NCBI GenBank assembly: GCA_016213105.1 | Contig: JACRBN010000001.1 | Span: forward strand, 1-64,000 | Direction of reading: 5' to 3' | Origin: Chloroflexota bacterium | GTDB lineage: Bacteria > Chloroflexota > Anaerolineae > Anaerolineales > Villigracilaceae | DNA: 64,000 nt | In this document: positions 1 to 7,940 of the stretch, piece after piece | Position numbering within the stretch: position 1 is the first letter of the stretch | Layout: each line of letters opens with the position of its first letter | Translations under genes and position numbers: made by a program | Notes under the pieces: model-generated | Database searches by the model: none | What the model saw: the letters and a program-made list of their open reading frames with translations, nothing else | Told to the model about the DNA's origin: nothing

Positions 1-750
1 GGTGTAGCCGCCGCTTTCCATGTTGCGGAGGCGCGGGAGGAGTACCTCCATGTGTTTGCGGGCGGTGACGAAGTCGTTGGCGAGTGCGGCTTCGAGCACG
101 TTGTGATGTTCAAGCGGAGCGCAGGAGGCGGCACCGCCGATCCATGAAGTTGTGCCCCACAGGAAGTAGTCGAGCGCTTGATCGTCGGAGCCGCAGATCA
201 TTTGATAGCGGTCGCCGTAGCGCAGGCGGAACTCGAAGACGCGGGACATGTCGCTACTGGCTTCTTTGATGCCGATGATGTGATCGTATTTGGTCAGACC
301 GTCCATCACTTCGTAGCTGACTTCGGTGCCTGCGCGCCAGGGGAAGTTGTAAAGCACGATGGGAATTTTGACGGCTTTGGCGACGGCTTCGTAATGCGCG
401 AGCAGTTCGCGCTGGTTGGGACGTGAATACGGCGGGACGGCGACCATGAGCGCGTCGTAGCCCATCCCCTCGGCGATCTGCGAGTAGCGGACAACGTCGC
501 GCGTGGCGCCAGAGTTGGTGCCTGCAATAAGCGTCACCCGCCCGTCCACTTTTTCTTTGGTGAATTTGAAAACCTCCAGCCGTTCGGTTTCGGTGAAGGC
601 GTAGACTTCGCCCGTGGTGCCGCCTGGGACAAGCCCTGCGATCTTGTTGGCGATCAGGTATTCGATCAGTTGTTCAAGGACGGGGTAGTTGATGCTTTCG
701 TCTGCGTTGAAGGGGGTGACGATGGGGGCGTATATTCCTTTGAGTTGCAT
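1..750 (-). CDS. DapA-family aldolase/lyase, 3' end outside window
   Basis: This is the first 250 residues of a dihydrodipicolinate synthase / N-acetylneuraminate lyase superfamily protein; the 3' end runs off the window. The TIM-barrel start has the substrate-loop motif GGTTGE at residues 43-48. The family tyrosine is at Y134 (VLYNFP) and the Schiff-base lysine at K162 (GIKEAS). The ATG at 750 follows GGAG by about 6 nt. The family covers lysine biosynthesis as well as sugar-acid and hydroxyproline catabolism. There are no dap neighbours here, so the substrate cannot be assigned; an aldolase or dehydratase role is as likely as DapA itself. Confidence 0.88.
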   Translation of the reverse strand, partial: MQLKGIYAPIVTPFNADESINYPVLEQLIEYLIANKIAGLVPGGTTGEVYAFTETERLEVFKFTKEKVDGRVTLIAGTNSGATRDVVRYSQIAEGMGYDALMVAVPPYSRPNQRELLAHYEAVAKAVKIPIVLYNFPWRAGTEVSYEVMDGLTKYDHIIGIKEASSDMSRVFEFRLRYGDRYQMICGSDDQALDYFLWGTTSWIGGAASCAPLEHHNVLEAALANDFVTARKHMEVLLPRLRNMESGGYT

Positions 751-760
751 GAGGGCTCCA

Positions 761-792
761 GTGATCAGTTTTCAGTGGGCAGTAATCAGTAA
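761..792. repeat. ATCAGT-type dispersed repeat
   Basis: Short run of GTGATCAG/TTTTCAGTG/AGTAATCAGT units just upstream of the DapA-like gene. Related units occur at 18433-18465 and, in-frame, inside the oxidoreductase gene at 3767-3806. Confidence 0.6.
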
Positions 793-850
793 TTGGGGAT
801 TGGTAATTGAAGTTTACTGCCCCCTGTGGAAGTGGGCAAGGGATTGGGAA

Positions 851-928
851 AACCGTCCACGAATATAACCACGAATTCACGAATGGGGGCCGGCTATTCG
901 AGTATTCGTGGCCCATTCGTGGATGGTT
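851..928. repeat. CACGAAT-type near-palindromic repeat
   Basis: Imperfect long palindrome: the left half carries CCACGAAT and CACGAATGGG, the right half ATTCGTGG and CCCATTCGTGG. It lies between two minus-strand genes and could fold in RNA. No coding signal is seen in the 751-955 gap. Confidence 0.6.
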
Positions 929-955
929 CCCCAGAAATCAGAATTCAAGAGCTTA

Positions 956-2392
956 TCAGGAGAGAACAGGAGACGCCACCACCCGAAAACCCCCGAAGTA
1001 GTAGTAGAGGGCGACGCGGCTGTAGCCGAGGCGATACGTGCAACGCGCGGCGCTATTGTCGTTATAAAACGATCCGCCGCGAAGAACTCTACTGCCAGCG
1101 GCAGTCTCACTTTCGCGGCCATCGGTTGCTTTGTATGGATACGGCTTATACAGCGAATGGCACCATTCCCAAACATTGCCCGTCATGTCGGCGCAGCCGT
1201 AGGGCGAATTGCCACGCGAGGAATAGGAACCAACCGAGGTCGTACCGCCCTTTCCACCTTCACTGGTGTTGCAGTTATTTTTATCGAACTCATTTCCCCA
1301 GGGATATTCGCGCCCATCCGCGCCGCGCGCGGCTTTTTCCCATTCCGCTTCGGTGGGCAGGCGCAAGACCAGCCCGGCTGGCAGTTCGGCTTTGAGCAGG
1401 CCGTGCAGCCACTGGCAATAGGATATGGCATCCTCCCATGAGACGCGAACAACAGGATGGTCTTTTTTCTTTTCCCAGCCATCCACGGGATGTTTGATGC
1501 CTTTCGCTTTTGTGTAGGCAAAGTACAGTTCATTTGTGACCGGGAAGCGCGCCATCCAGTAATCGTAGGGAATGTCTACGGTGTGCTGGGGCTTTTCATC
1601 GCTTCCGCCGTTATTACTACCCATCAAAAACCTGCCCGCAGGCACGCGCATAAATTCCATGCCGCCCAGAATTTCGACCAAAAAGCCATCGTGTGTGTAT
1701 TGGTGCTTGGATGAAATTTGAGGGGCAGGCAGGGGCTTGGGCGTTTCAAGAACGGGTTTCTTCTCTTCCCGAACTTTCGCCTGCTGCGCTTCATATTCCT
1801 TGCGGGCGCGCTCCTCGGCTTCGGCGCGCAGGCGGTCTTCCATTTCACGGCGCACTTTTTCACGCGCCTCGCGCTGAATACGCTCCTGCAATTCCCTGAG
1901 GGCCTCTTCATCGGCCCGCTGTTTTGCCAGAGCCTCGGCATCCACGATTTCGATGCCCAGGCTCTCGGCGCGGCGCTTGAGGCTTTGCAATACATATTGA
2001 TAGGCGGGTTCCTGCCGCGGCGCTGGAAAATAATCCACGTAATGAAAAACACGCAGCCGTCTCGGCGGCTGGCAATCCTCCAGCCGCAGGGGAATGACGA
2101 AAATTTCCTCTTCGGGTTTGGTCAGGGCAAAATCCAAAACGAAGCGCAATTCCTTTTGGATATAGCCTTCCTTTGTCACTGAATTTTGGGAAAGGCAGGC
2201 AAGCACCGCGTGCGACTCTTCCACCGCTTTTTCGATGGCCAAATCCCAATCCTGCCCTGGCAATAACTTTTTTTCATCCAGCCAGGGATCGATCCAGCCT
2301 TCTGCAAGGAGACGGTCATATAACTCGCGCACAGCGGGTTTGTCATGGCTGGAGTGGCAGAGGAAGACGCGGAGAGGGCGGTTGATGGTCAT
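956..2392 (-). CDS. TIR domain-SUMF1 (formylglycine-generating enzyme-like) fusion protein
   Basis: 478 residues with three parts. Residues 1-150 are a TIR domain: RVFLCHSSHD at the first strand, DPWLDEKKLLPGQDW, and a conserved E81 in QKELR, where TIR NADases carry their catalytic glutamate. Residues 155-220 are highly charged and probably coiled coil. Residues 232-478 are a SUMF1/FGE-sulfatase fold (GRFLMGSNNGG, LRLPTEAEWEKAARG, GNVWEWCHS, LRGGSFYND, GGFRVV). The paired catalytic cysteines of true formylglycine-generating enzymes are not visible near the C-terminus, so this is probably a binding or structural version of the fold. The gene lies 30 nt downstream of a second TIR gene and is probably co-transcribed. 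A role in defence or signalling is inference. Confidence 0.88.
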   Translation of the reverse strand: MTINRPLRVFLCHSSHDKPAVRELYDRLLAEGWIDPWLDEKKLLPGQDWDLAIEKAVEESHAVLACLSQNSVTKEGYIQKELRFVLDFALTKPEEEIFVIPLRLEDCQPPRRLRVFHYVDYFPAPRQEPAYQYVLQSLKRRAESLGIEIVDAEALAKQRADEEALRELQERIQREAREKVRREMEDRLRAEAEERARKEYEAQQAKVREEKKPVLETPKPLPAPQISSKHQYTHDGFLVEILGGMEFMRVPAGRFLMGSNNGGSDEKPQHTVDIPYDYWMARFPVTNELYFAYTKAKGIKHPVDGWEKKKDHPVVRVSWEDAISYCQWLHGLLKAELPAGLVLRLPTEAEWEKAARGADGREYPWGNEFDKNNCNTSEGGKGGTTSVGSYSSRGNSPYGCADMTGNVWEWCHSLYKPYPYKATDGRESETAAGSRVLRGGSFYNDNSAARCTYRLGYSRVALYYYFGGFRVVASPVLS

Positions 2393-2422
2393 GGAATTCC
2401 CAATGCAAGTTTACATCACTTG

Positions 2423-3031
2423 CTACTCTTTTGGTTGTTTTTCTTCCTTCGTCACCCTGGTGCGATTCTCATCCCCCACTACCAGGTTGCCCGACACGTC
2501 GCCGTAGACGGTGACGTGGATGTCGCCCCGCGGCGGCGGAGCAGGCTGGGGTTGGGGCTGCGCTTCAGGGGAAGGTGTCACGCTGGAGGTGTGCCCTACG
2601 GTTTCGGCGCGCAAGCGAATGCTGGCCAGCACGCGCTGATAGGCCCAGTCCCTGCGGTCGGCGGGGAAGGCGTCCACGGGTTTCCAGGTGCGCAGGCGCT
2701 GCGGCAGGGAGCAATCGTCCAGGCGGACGGGGATGACGAAGACCGCGCCCTCGGGTTTCTCGTCGGCCACGTCCAGGGCCAGCCGCAGTTCGCGCTGGAG
2801 GTTTCCCTCCTGGGTGACGGAGCGGCTGGAGAGGAAGACCAGCACGGCATCCGCGTTGCGCACGGCCTTTTCGATCTCCAGGCGCGAGTCCTGCCCAGGC
2901 AGGAGGTCTTCCTCCTCCAGCCAGGGTTGAATCCAGCCTGCGGCGCGCAGTTTCTGGTAATACTCGCGCGCGGCGGCAATATCATGGGACGAGCAGGAGA
3001 GGTAAACGCGAAGGGATCGGTTGCTGGGCAT
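2423..3031 (-). CDS. TIR domain protein with beta-rich tail
   Basis: 202 residues. The N-terminal 150 form a TIR domain closely similar to that of the next gene (RVYLSCSSHD, PWLEEEDLLPGQD, E81 in QREL). A Pro-rich linker follows, then a tail with GDIHVTVYGDVSGNLVVGD. Tails of this glycine/valine pattern are often seen on bacterial TIR, caspase-like and NACHT proteins, where their function is unknown. The start has a good Shine-Dalgarno sequence (GGGAGG, 7 nt before ATG). It is the first gene of a two-gene TIR unit; NADase activity is possible from the conserved glutamate but not shown. Confidence 0.85.
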   Translation of the reverse strand: MPSNRSLRVYLSCSSHDIAAAREYYQKLRAAGWIQPWLEEEDLLPGQDSRLEIEKAVRNADAVLVFLSSRSVTQEGNLQRELRLALDVADEKPEGAVFVIPVRLDDCSLPQRLRTWKPVDAFPADRRDWAYQRVLASIRLRAETVGHTSSVTPSPEAQPQPQPAPPPRGDIHVTVYGDVSGNLVVGDENRTRVTKEEKQPKE

Positions 3032-3064
3032 GGGATTTCCTCCCTACGAATTATACTTTTTATG

Positions 3065-3130
3065 TGTCATTCTGAGCGTAGCGAAGAATCTCGGCGATGA
3101 TCTCAGAAACCCTTCGCTACGCCCAGGTGA
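3065..3130. repeat. TGTCATTCTGAGCG-type dispersed repeat
   Basis: Begins TGTCATTCTGAGCGTAGCGA and ends with a partial inverted copy (CCTTCGCTACGCCCAGGTGA). It lies between the TIR pair and the oxidoreductase. Relatives are at 10991-11094 and, inside a gene, at 19959-19982. Confidence 0.7.
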
Positions 3131-3132
3131 TA

Positions 3133-5277
3133 CTAAACAGTAACTATGCTTTTACTTCGAATCGACTCGACCGCCGCGAAGGTGGCCTGGGTCACGCCGA
3201 TCAACTGCTCATACGGGATGGGCGCCGCCCCGCCCGCGCGGATGGCTTTGGCGAGGGCTTCCATTTCGGCCTTCCAGCCCTTGTCCTGCGCCTTTCTTTC
3301 CTCTTTCCTCTTCCCATCCCGCACTGTTGTCAACGACACGAAGTCATCCAAAATCGCAATGCTCCCGCCGCAGAAGACTTCGACGCGTTCCTTGGGGAAG
3401 GATTTGTCGCCGTTGGCGAGATAGTCCACCACGCCGAGCGAGCCATCGGGGAAGGTGAAGGTCATCGAGACGTTGTCCTCGCGGTATTTGCCGCCGTTGG
3501 GCAGGGCCTGCGCCGTTACGCGGACGGGTGCCGCGCCGACCAGGAAGGTGATGAAATCCACGAAGTGACAGCCTTCGCCGATAATGCGTCCGCCGCCGAG
3601 GACTTCATCGTGCGTCCAATGGTTGAGCGGGATGTAGCCTGCGTTGACGCGATAATGCGCGTGCAGCGGTTCTTTGCGATTCGAGAGGAAAGCGAAAAGC
3701 GATTGGGCCAGCGGCGCAAAGCGACGGTTGAAACCAACCGTCAGCAAACCACTGGGCGTGTTTTGCAACTGTTCACTGATCACTGATAACTGTTCCCTGT
3801 TCACCGCCAACGGCTTTTCAACAAACACATGCTTCCCCGCGTTCAGCGCCTTGACCACCAAATCCGCGTGGGAATCGTGACGAGTAAGAATCGCCACCGT
3901 GTTGATATTCGGGTCGTTGAGGATTTCCTCATCCGACGAGGTGGCGTACTTGAAGCCGAACTTCTGACCCGAGTGCTGCGCGTGCAGTCCGCCCGAGGAG
4001 GCGATCCCGACCAGCTCGATGTCTTTGATATTTTTGATGGCAGGCAGGAGCATGGCATTGGCGTACAGACCCGCGCCCAAAACACCCAATTTACAGGTTG
4101 CAGGTTTGGAAGTTGAAACGTTAAACCTGACAACCTTCGAACCTTCCAACTTTCCAACCGCGTTCGCATAAGTCAGCAACACGCCCAGAAACGCTTCCTT
4201 CTTCTTGCCCGTGATGACCTCATACGCCTCCGCCGCCTGTTCGATGGGGAAGCGGTGCGAGATCAGCGGCTGGACTATCAGTTTTCCGCCCGCCATCAGT
4301 TCCACGACCGACTCGATGTTGCGGCCTTCCGTCCAGCGGATGAAACCGATGGGATAGTCGCGGCCTTCCTCTTCATAAGAAGCATCGTAGCGGCCAGGGC
4401 CGTAGGAGCGTGAGTTGATGAAGGAGAGTTCCTTCTCGTAGTAAATTTTGCGCGGGATGTTCAGTCCCACCGCGCCAACGGCCACCACGCGCGCGCGGTC
4501 GCGGGCGATGACTCCCGCCAGTTCGACAGGATCGTTCGAGGGAGTGTCCGCGCAGATCAACACCACGTCGAAGCCACAGTTGGCGGTGAACGCCACAGCG
4601 GAGTCCACGGCCTGGTCGCGGGTGACAGCCTCCAGTCCAAGCGAGGCGGCGAGGGCGATGCGCTGCGGGTCGATGTCGATGCCCATCACGCGGCATCCAG
4701 CGGCAATCGCGATCTGCGCGCCCAGCAATCCCAGCAAGCCCATGCCGATGACGGCCACCCGCTCCCCCACCTGCGGCTGGGCCAGGCGGAATCCGTGCAT
4801 GGCAATCGCGCCCAGGGTGGCAAAGGCCGCCGACTCGAAGTCCACCGAGTCGGGCAGCGGGATAAGCAAGTTGCGCGGCACGACGGCATACTCGGCGTGG
4901 ACAGCGAATCCGCCGCCCGCGCAGGCCACGCGTTGACCGACCTGGAAGCCCTGCATGTTTTCGCCCAGGCCGATGATGGTGCCCGCCGAGGAATAGCCCA
5001 GCGCCATCGGCTGGTCGAGGCGGCTGAAGGCGGCCTGCAGCGTGGGGACGATGCCTTCGCGTTTGGCCTTGTCGAGCACCTGCTTGACCAGGTCGGGACG
5101 CGAGCGGGCCTTGCCGAGATAGCTTTTTTCAGCGAACTCGACGACCATGCGCTCGGTGCCCGCGGACACGAGGCTGGTCGCCGTTTTGACGAGGGCCATC
5201 CCCGAGCGGGGGGTGGGCACTGGGACCTCCGCGATGGTGGTCGCGCCGTTCTTCATATTCTGGAGGAGTTGTTTCAT
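3133..5277 (-). CDS. Bi-domain oxidoreductase: MDR alcohol dehydrogenase fused to Gfo/Idh/MocA dehydrogenase
   Basis: 714 residues. Residues 1-370 are a medium-chain dehydrogenase (GYSSAGTIIGLG, GERVAVIGMGLLGLLGAQIA as NAD(P) site). Residues 395-714 are a Gfo/Idh/MocA dehydrogenase (LGVLGAGLYAN nucleotide loop, HVFVEKPLAVN with the catalytic-type lysine, GEGCHFVDF). Proteins of this architecture are usually found in surface-polysaccharide loci, but no glycosyltransferases are in view here. Two stretches resemble intergenic repeats of this genome: about residues 373-395, exactly at the domain junction, and about 491-504 (NREQLSVISEQLQN). A purine-rich low-complexity patch (KRKEERK) lies near residue 655. 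No clear Shine-Dalgarno sequence precedes the ATG. Confidence 0.88.
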   Translation of the reverse strand: MKQLLQNMKNGATTIAEVPVPTPRSGMALVKTATSLVSAGTERMVVEFAEKSYLGKARSRPDLVKQVLDKAKREGIVPTLQAAFSRLDQPMALGYSSAGTIIGLGENMQGFQVGQRVACAGGGFAVHAEYAVVPRNLLIPLPDSVDFESAAFATLGAIAMHGFRLAQPQVGERVAVIGMGLLGLLGAQIAIAAGCRVMGIDIDPQRIALAASLGLEAVTRDQAVDSAVAFTANCGFDVVLICADTPSNDPVELAGVIARDRARVVAVGAVGLNIPRKIYYEKELSFINSRSYGPGRYDASYEEEGRDYPIGFIRWTEGRNIESVVELMAGGKLIVQPLISHRFPIEQAAEAYEVITGKKKEAFLGVLLTYANAVGKLEGSKVVRFNVSTSKPATCKLGVLGAGLYANAMLLPAIKNIKDIELVGIASSGGLHAQHSGQKFGFKYATSSDEEILNDPNINTVAILTRHDSHADLVVKALNAGKHVFVEKPLAVNREQLSVISEQLQNTPSGLLTVGFNRRFAPLAQSLFAFLSNRKEPLHAHYRVNAGYIPLNHWTHDEVLGGGRIIGEGCHFVDFITFLVGAAPVRVTAQALPNGGKYREDNVSMTFTFPDGSLGVVDYLANGDKSFPKERVEVFCGGSIAILDDFVSLTTVRDGKRKEERKAQDKGWKAEMEALAKAIRAGGAAPIPYEQLIGVTQATFAAVESIRSKSIVTV
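3767..3806. repeat. ATCAGT-type repeat inside coding sequence
   Basis: CACTGATCACTGATAACTG-type sequence within the oxidoreductase gene, encoding about residues 491-504 in the Gfo/Idh/MocA half just after the EKP motif. It keeps the reading frame. Confidence 0.6.
4094..4159. repeat. AACCTTCCAACTTTCC-type repeat inside coding sequence
   Basis: Contains CAGGTTGCAGGTTTGGAAG on the left and CTTCGAACCTTCCAACTTTC on the right, an imperfect inverted repeat. It encodes about residues 373-395 and forms the linker between the two enzyme domains. Confidence 0.6.
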
Positions 5278-5400
5278 ATTGGTTGGGTCGTCTCACAGTG
5301 TGATGGAGTTTTATCAAATCATTTGGTAGTGGTAATTTGAGAAGTGTCGTGGCGCTGAATACCTACGGGTGCGATGTGGCATTCCGCGTACCCGTGATTT

Positions 5401-5425
5401 GGCGGGATACCATCCCGCCCCACAG
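5401..5425. repeat. GGCGGGAT..ATCCCGCC short palindromic repeat
   Basis: Perfect 8-bp arms around ACC, followed by CCACAG. A near-identical copy with the same CCACAG flank is at 57619-57646. Confidence 0.65.
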
Positions 5426-5568
5426 AAATCATCACTTCGTTTATGCCGCTACCATCATTTAATAATGTGGCCGAAAGTATACCCGAAATCAGTTTGGACG
5501 GCCTTGATCGTGAAATAAAACTCAAACATGACAATCATCCTTTTCACGATTAAGTTTTTCCTTAATTA

Positions 5569-5597
5569 TTGACTTCGAATTTTGCAAATGCTATTCT
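5569..5597 (+). promoter_or_regulatory. Probable sigma-70-type promoter for AOR
   Basis: TTGACT at 5569-5574, 17-nt spacer, TATTCT at 5592-5597. The leader is about 55 nt. It contains a small hairpin (CGCCG 5612-5616 / CGGCG 5625-5629) followed by seven T, which could act as an attenuator, then AAAGGAG before the ATG. Confidence 0.65.
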
Positions 5598-5659
5598 GAA
5601 ATCGGAGCACACGCCGCAGAATAACGGCGCATTTTTTTAATTTCCCAAAGGAGCTAATC

Positions 5660-7486
5660 ATGACACTCGGTGGATACGCAAATAATCTTGCCTGGATCGA
5701 CCTGACGGCGGGAAGGGTCGAGTTCAAGCCCATCCCAGAGGAGGACGCCCGTAAATACATCGGCGGACGCGGCCTCGGGGTCAAGTTCGTTTTCGACAAC
5801 GGGCCGCAGGTCGACCCGCTCTCCCCTGACAACATCCTATGTTTCATGAACGGCCCATTGACGGGTTCGGAAGCCAACATGAGCGGGCGCATGGCCATCG
5901 TCACCAAGTCCCCGCTGACGGGCACGGTGACCGACAGCCACCACGGCGGCTGGTCGGCGGCGCGCCTGCGCTGGGCCGGCTTCGACGGCCTGATCTTCAA
6001 GGGCAAAGCCGAAAAGCCTTCCTACGTGTACATTCATGACGGACAGATCGAGATCCTGGATGCGGCGGAAGTATGGGGCATGGGCGTCCATGACACCGTC
6101 AAGCATTTCAAGGAAAAATACGGCGAGAAGGATTTGACCGTCATCACCATCGGACCTGCGGGCGAGAACCTGGTCAAATTCGCCAGTTGGATCAACGAGA
6201 ACGATCGCGCCAGCGGACGCGGCGGCACAGGCTGCGTCGGCGGCTCGAAGAATCTCAAGGCGGTCGTTGTCAAGGCCGAGAAGAAGATCGTCAAGGCCGA
6301 AAACCGCGAGAAGTGGAAAGCCGCGCACTCCAAGGCGCTGGCCGAGATCATGGACGAGCGCGTGGTCACCTCCCCGCGCAAAGGCGGACTCTCCGTCTAC
6401 GGCACGAACGTGCTGATGAACATGACCAACGTCATCGGCGGCCTGCCCACCAAGAACAGCCAGTTCACCGGCTGGGAACATGCCGAGAAGGTCAGCGGTG
6501 AATTCGTCAACGCCAACATCCTGGTCGACAATCCCACCTGCCACGCCTGCCCGGTGGCCTGCAAGAAGGAAGTCGAGATCAAGGACGGCCCGTACGCCGG
6601 TCTGCGCATGGAGTCGGTCGAGTACGAACCCGCCTGGTCGGTGGGCACGAACTGCGGCAATGACGACATCCGCGTGGTGGCCAAGATGATCGACACCTGC
6701 AACGACATGGGCATGGACGCCATCGAGATCGGGCATCCGCTGTCCGTGTTCATGGAAGCCTCCGAGAAGGGCTTCACTAACGGCGACGGCAAACTTGCCT
6801 GGGGAGCCGGTGACAAGATGGTGGAATTGGCCTTCAAGATCGCCCACCGCGAAGGTCTGGGCAATGTGATGGCCGATGGCGCCGACGCGACCGCCAAGCA
6901 CTTCGGCCATCCCGAACTGGCCATGACCTGCAAGGGCCAGGGCATACCCGCCTACGATCCGCGCGGCATCAAGGGCATGGGCCTCGGCTATGCCACCAGC
7001 AACCGCGGCGCCTGCCACCTGCGCGGCTACACCCCCGCGGCGGAAGTGGTCGGCAACGTGCTCGGCCCGTCCACCGTGGCCGACCCGCTGGCCTGGAAGG
7101 GCAAGGGCGAGATGAACATGATCTTCCAGAACGTGCATGCCGTGACCGACTGCCTGGATCTGTGCAAATTCTCCACCTTCGCCGAGTCGCTGGATTCGTT
7201 CGCGGCCCAGTATGAGGCCATGACGGGCATCCCGTCTGATCCTGGTCATTTGCTCAAGGTCGGAGAGCGCGTCTACAACCTGGAACGCCACTACAACAAC
7301 CTGAACGGATTCCGCGAAGGCAGCGACACCCTGCCCAAACGCTTCACCACCGAACCGTCCACCATGGGCGGCAGCAAGGGCCAAGTTTGCGAGTTGGATG
7401 ATATGCTGGTCGAATACTACGACAAGCGCGGCTGGGTCAACGGCGTCGTCCCCGAAGCGAAACTCAAGGAACTGGAGATCATCTAG
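5660..7486 (+). CDS. aor: Tungsten-containing aldehyde:ferredoxin oxidoreductase
   Basis: 608 residues, the normal length for the family. It oxidises aldehydes to acids with ferredoxin, using a tungsten bis-pyranopterin and one [4Fe-4S] cluster, probably in the cytoplasm under anoxic conditions. Cluster ligands are visible as C294/C297/C301 (CHACPVAC) and C502 (LDLCKF). The N-terminal domain starts with YANNLAWIDLT and has GGRGLGVKFVFD. AAAGGAG lies 9 nt before the ATG. The convergent genes encode two MoaD-like proteins and a radical SAM maturase, a setting typical of tungsten AOR maturation. The exact aldehyde substrate cannot be read from sequence. Confidence 0.93.
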   Translation: MTLGGYANNLAWIDLTAGRVEFKPIPEEDARKYIGGRGLGVKFVFDNGPQVDPLSPDNILCFMNGPLTGSEANMSGRMAIVTKSPLTGTVTDSHHGGWSAARLRWAGFDGLIFKGKAEKPSYVYIHDGQIEILDAAEVWGMGVHDTVKHFKEKYGEKDLTVITIGPAGENLVKFASWINENDRASGRGGTGCVGGSKNLKAVVVKAEKKIVKAENREKWKAAHSKALAEIMDERVVTSPRKGGLSVYGTNVLMNMTNVIGGLPTKNSQFTGWEHAEKVSGEFVNANILVDNPTCHACPVACKKEVEIKDGPYAGLRMESVEYEPAWSVGTNCGNDDIRVVAKMIDTCNDMGMDAIEIGHPLSVFMEASEKGFTNGDGKLAWGAGDKMVELAFKIAHREGLGNVMADGADATAKHFGHPELAMTCKGQGIPAYDPRGIKGMGLGYATSNRGACHLRGYTPAAEVVGNVLGPSTVADPLAWKGKGEMNMIFQNVHAVTDCLDLCKFSTFAESLDSFAAQYEAMTGIPSDPGHLLKVGERVYNLERHYNNLNGFREGSDTLPKRFTTEPSTMGGSKGQVCELDDMLVEYYDKRGWVNGVVPEAKLKELEII

Positions 7487-7505
7487 TTCACCGACAAGTT
7501 AAAAC

Positions 7506-7534
7506 TGTAGTGCAAATTGGCAATTTGCACTACA
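7506..7534. repeat. Perfect palindromic repeat with core CAAATTGGCAATTTG
   Basis: 14-bp perfect arms around a single G. The 15-bp core occurs again inside the nadB coding sequence at 60617-60631. It is just downstream of aor. Confidence 0.85.
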
Positions 7535-7536
7535 AC

Positions 7537-7576
7537 AAGACAAAACGGACGGCCAGATGGCCGTCCGTTTTGTCTT
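7537..7576. terminator. Bidirectional terminator between aor and moaD
   Basis: Perfect 19-bp inverted repeat with a GA loop. GTTTTGTCTT forms the 3' side on either strand. It separates convergent genes. Confidence 0.85.
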
Positions 7577-7597
7577 CCATGTCATTGTGAGAGCTGG

Positions 7598-7876
7598 CTA
7601 CCCGCCGCCCACGGCAGGGAAGACATTGATCACATCATCGGCCTGGATGACGGTTTGAAAGTCATTGTCCATGAACTGAACGTCACGGCCATTGATGAAG
7701 AAATGGACGTGGCCGTACATGCGGCCGTCTGCGTTCAGCAATTCCTTCTTCATCGGGGGGAAGCGCTCGATGATCGAATCCAGCAATTCTTTGGCTGTGA
7801 CGCCGTGATCGACGGGAATCTCAACAGTCTTTCCACCCGCAATATCGCGCAGCGTTGCAAAAAAATTTACCTTCAT
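7598..7876 (-). CDS. moaD: MoaD/ThiS-family sulfur carrier protein ending in GG
   Basis: 92 residues with the ubiquitin-like beta-grasp fold (MKVNFFATLRDIAGGKTVEI, ADDVINVFPAVGGG). The C-terminal diglycine is intact, as required for adenylation and thiocarboxylation by MoeB-type enzymes. It probably donates sulfur in synthesis of the pyranopterin dithiolene for the neighbouring tungsten enzyme. It is the last gene of the minus-strand unit radical SAM - MoaD-like - MoaD. The separating hairpin at 7903-7938 may lower its expression. Confidence 0.85.
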   Translation of the reverse strand: MKVNFFATLRDIAGGKTVEIPVDHGVTAKELLDSIIERFPPMKKELLNADGRMYGHVHFFINGRDVQFMDNDFQTVIQADDVINVFPAVGGG

Positions 7877-7902
7877 AAGATTTTCTCCTGTAAGGTTGCA
7901 TC

Positions 7903-7938
7903 AAGACCCTAAACGGTTTTGAAAAACTTTAGGGTCTT
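7903..7938. repeat. AAGACCCTAAA..TTTAGGGTCTT inverted repeat
   Basis: 11-bp perfect arms, 14-nt loop, between the two MoaD-like genes. It could be a terminator or attenuator on the minus strand, or a dispersed element. Confidence 0.6.
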
Positions 7939-7940
7939 CA

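Larger units (their letters stand above)
5278..5659. other. Intergenic region between divergent oxidoreductase and AOR genes
   Basis: 382 bp without a convincing gene; the 71-codon open frame at 5319-5534 minus has no family signature or good start. It holds a repeat at 5401-5425 (GGCGGGATACCATCCCGCC with 8-bp arms, followed by CCACAG; a near copy is at 57619-57646). The second half is AT-rich and carries the AOR promoter. Confidence 0.7.

Noticed and set aside
5319-5534. 71-codon minus-strand frame between oxidoreductase and aor
   Set aside because: No RBS, no motif, and it crosses a palindromic repeat.
5600-5659. Molybdenum/tungsten cofactor riboswitch in the aor leader
   Set aside because: The leader is too short; only a small hairpin with a T-run is present.
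5837-7384. 515-codon minus-strand frame opposite aor
   Set aside because: Same reason; composition is typical of an antisense frame (His/Val/Gly/Asp-rich).
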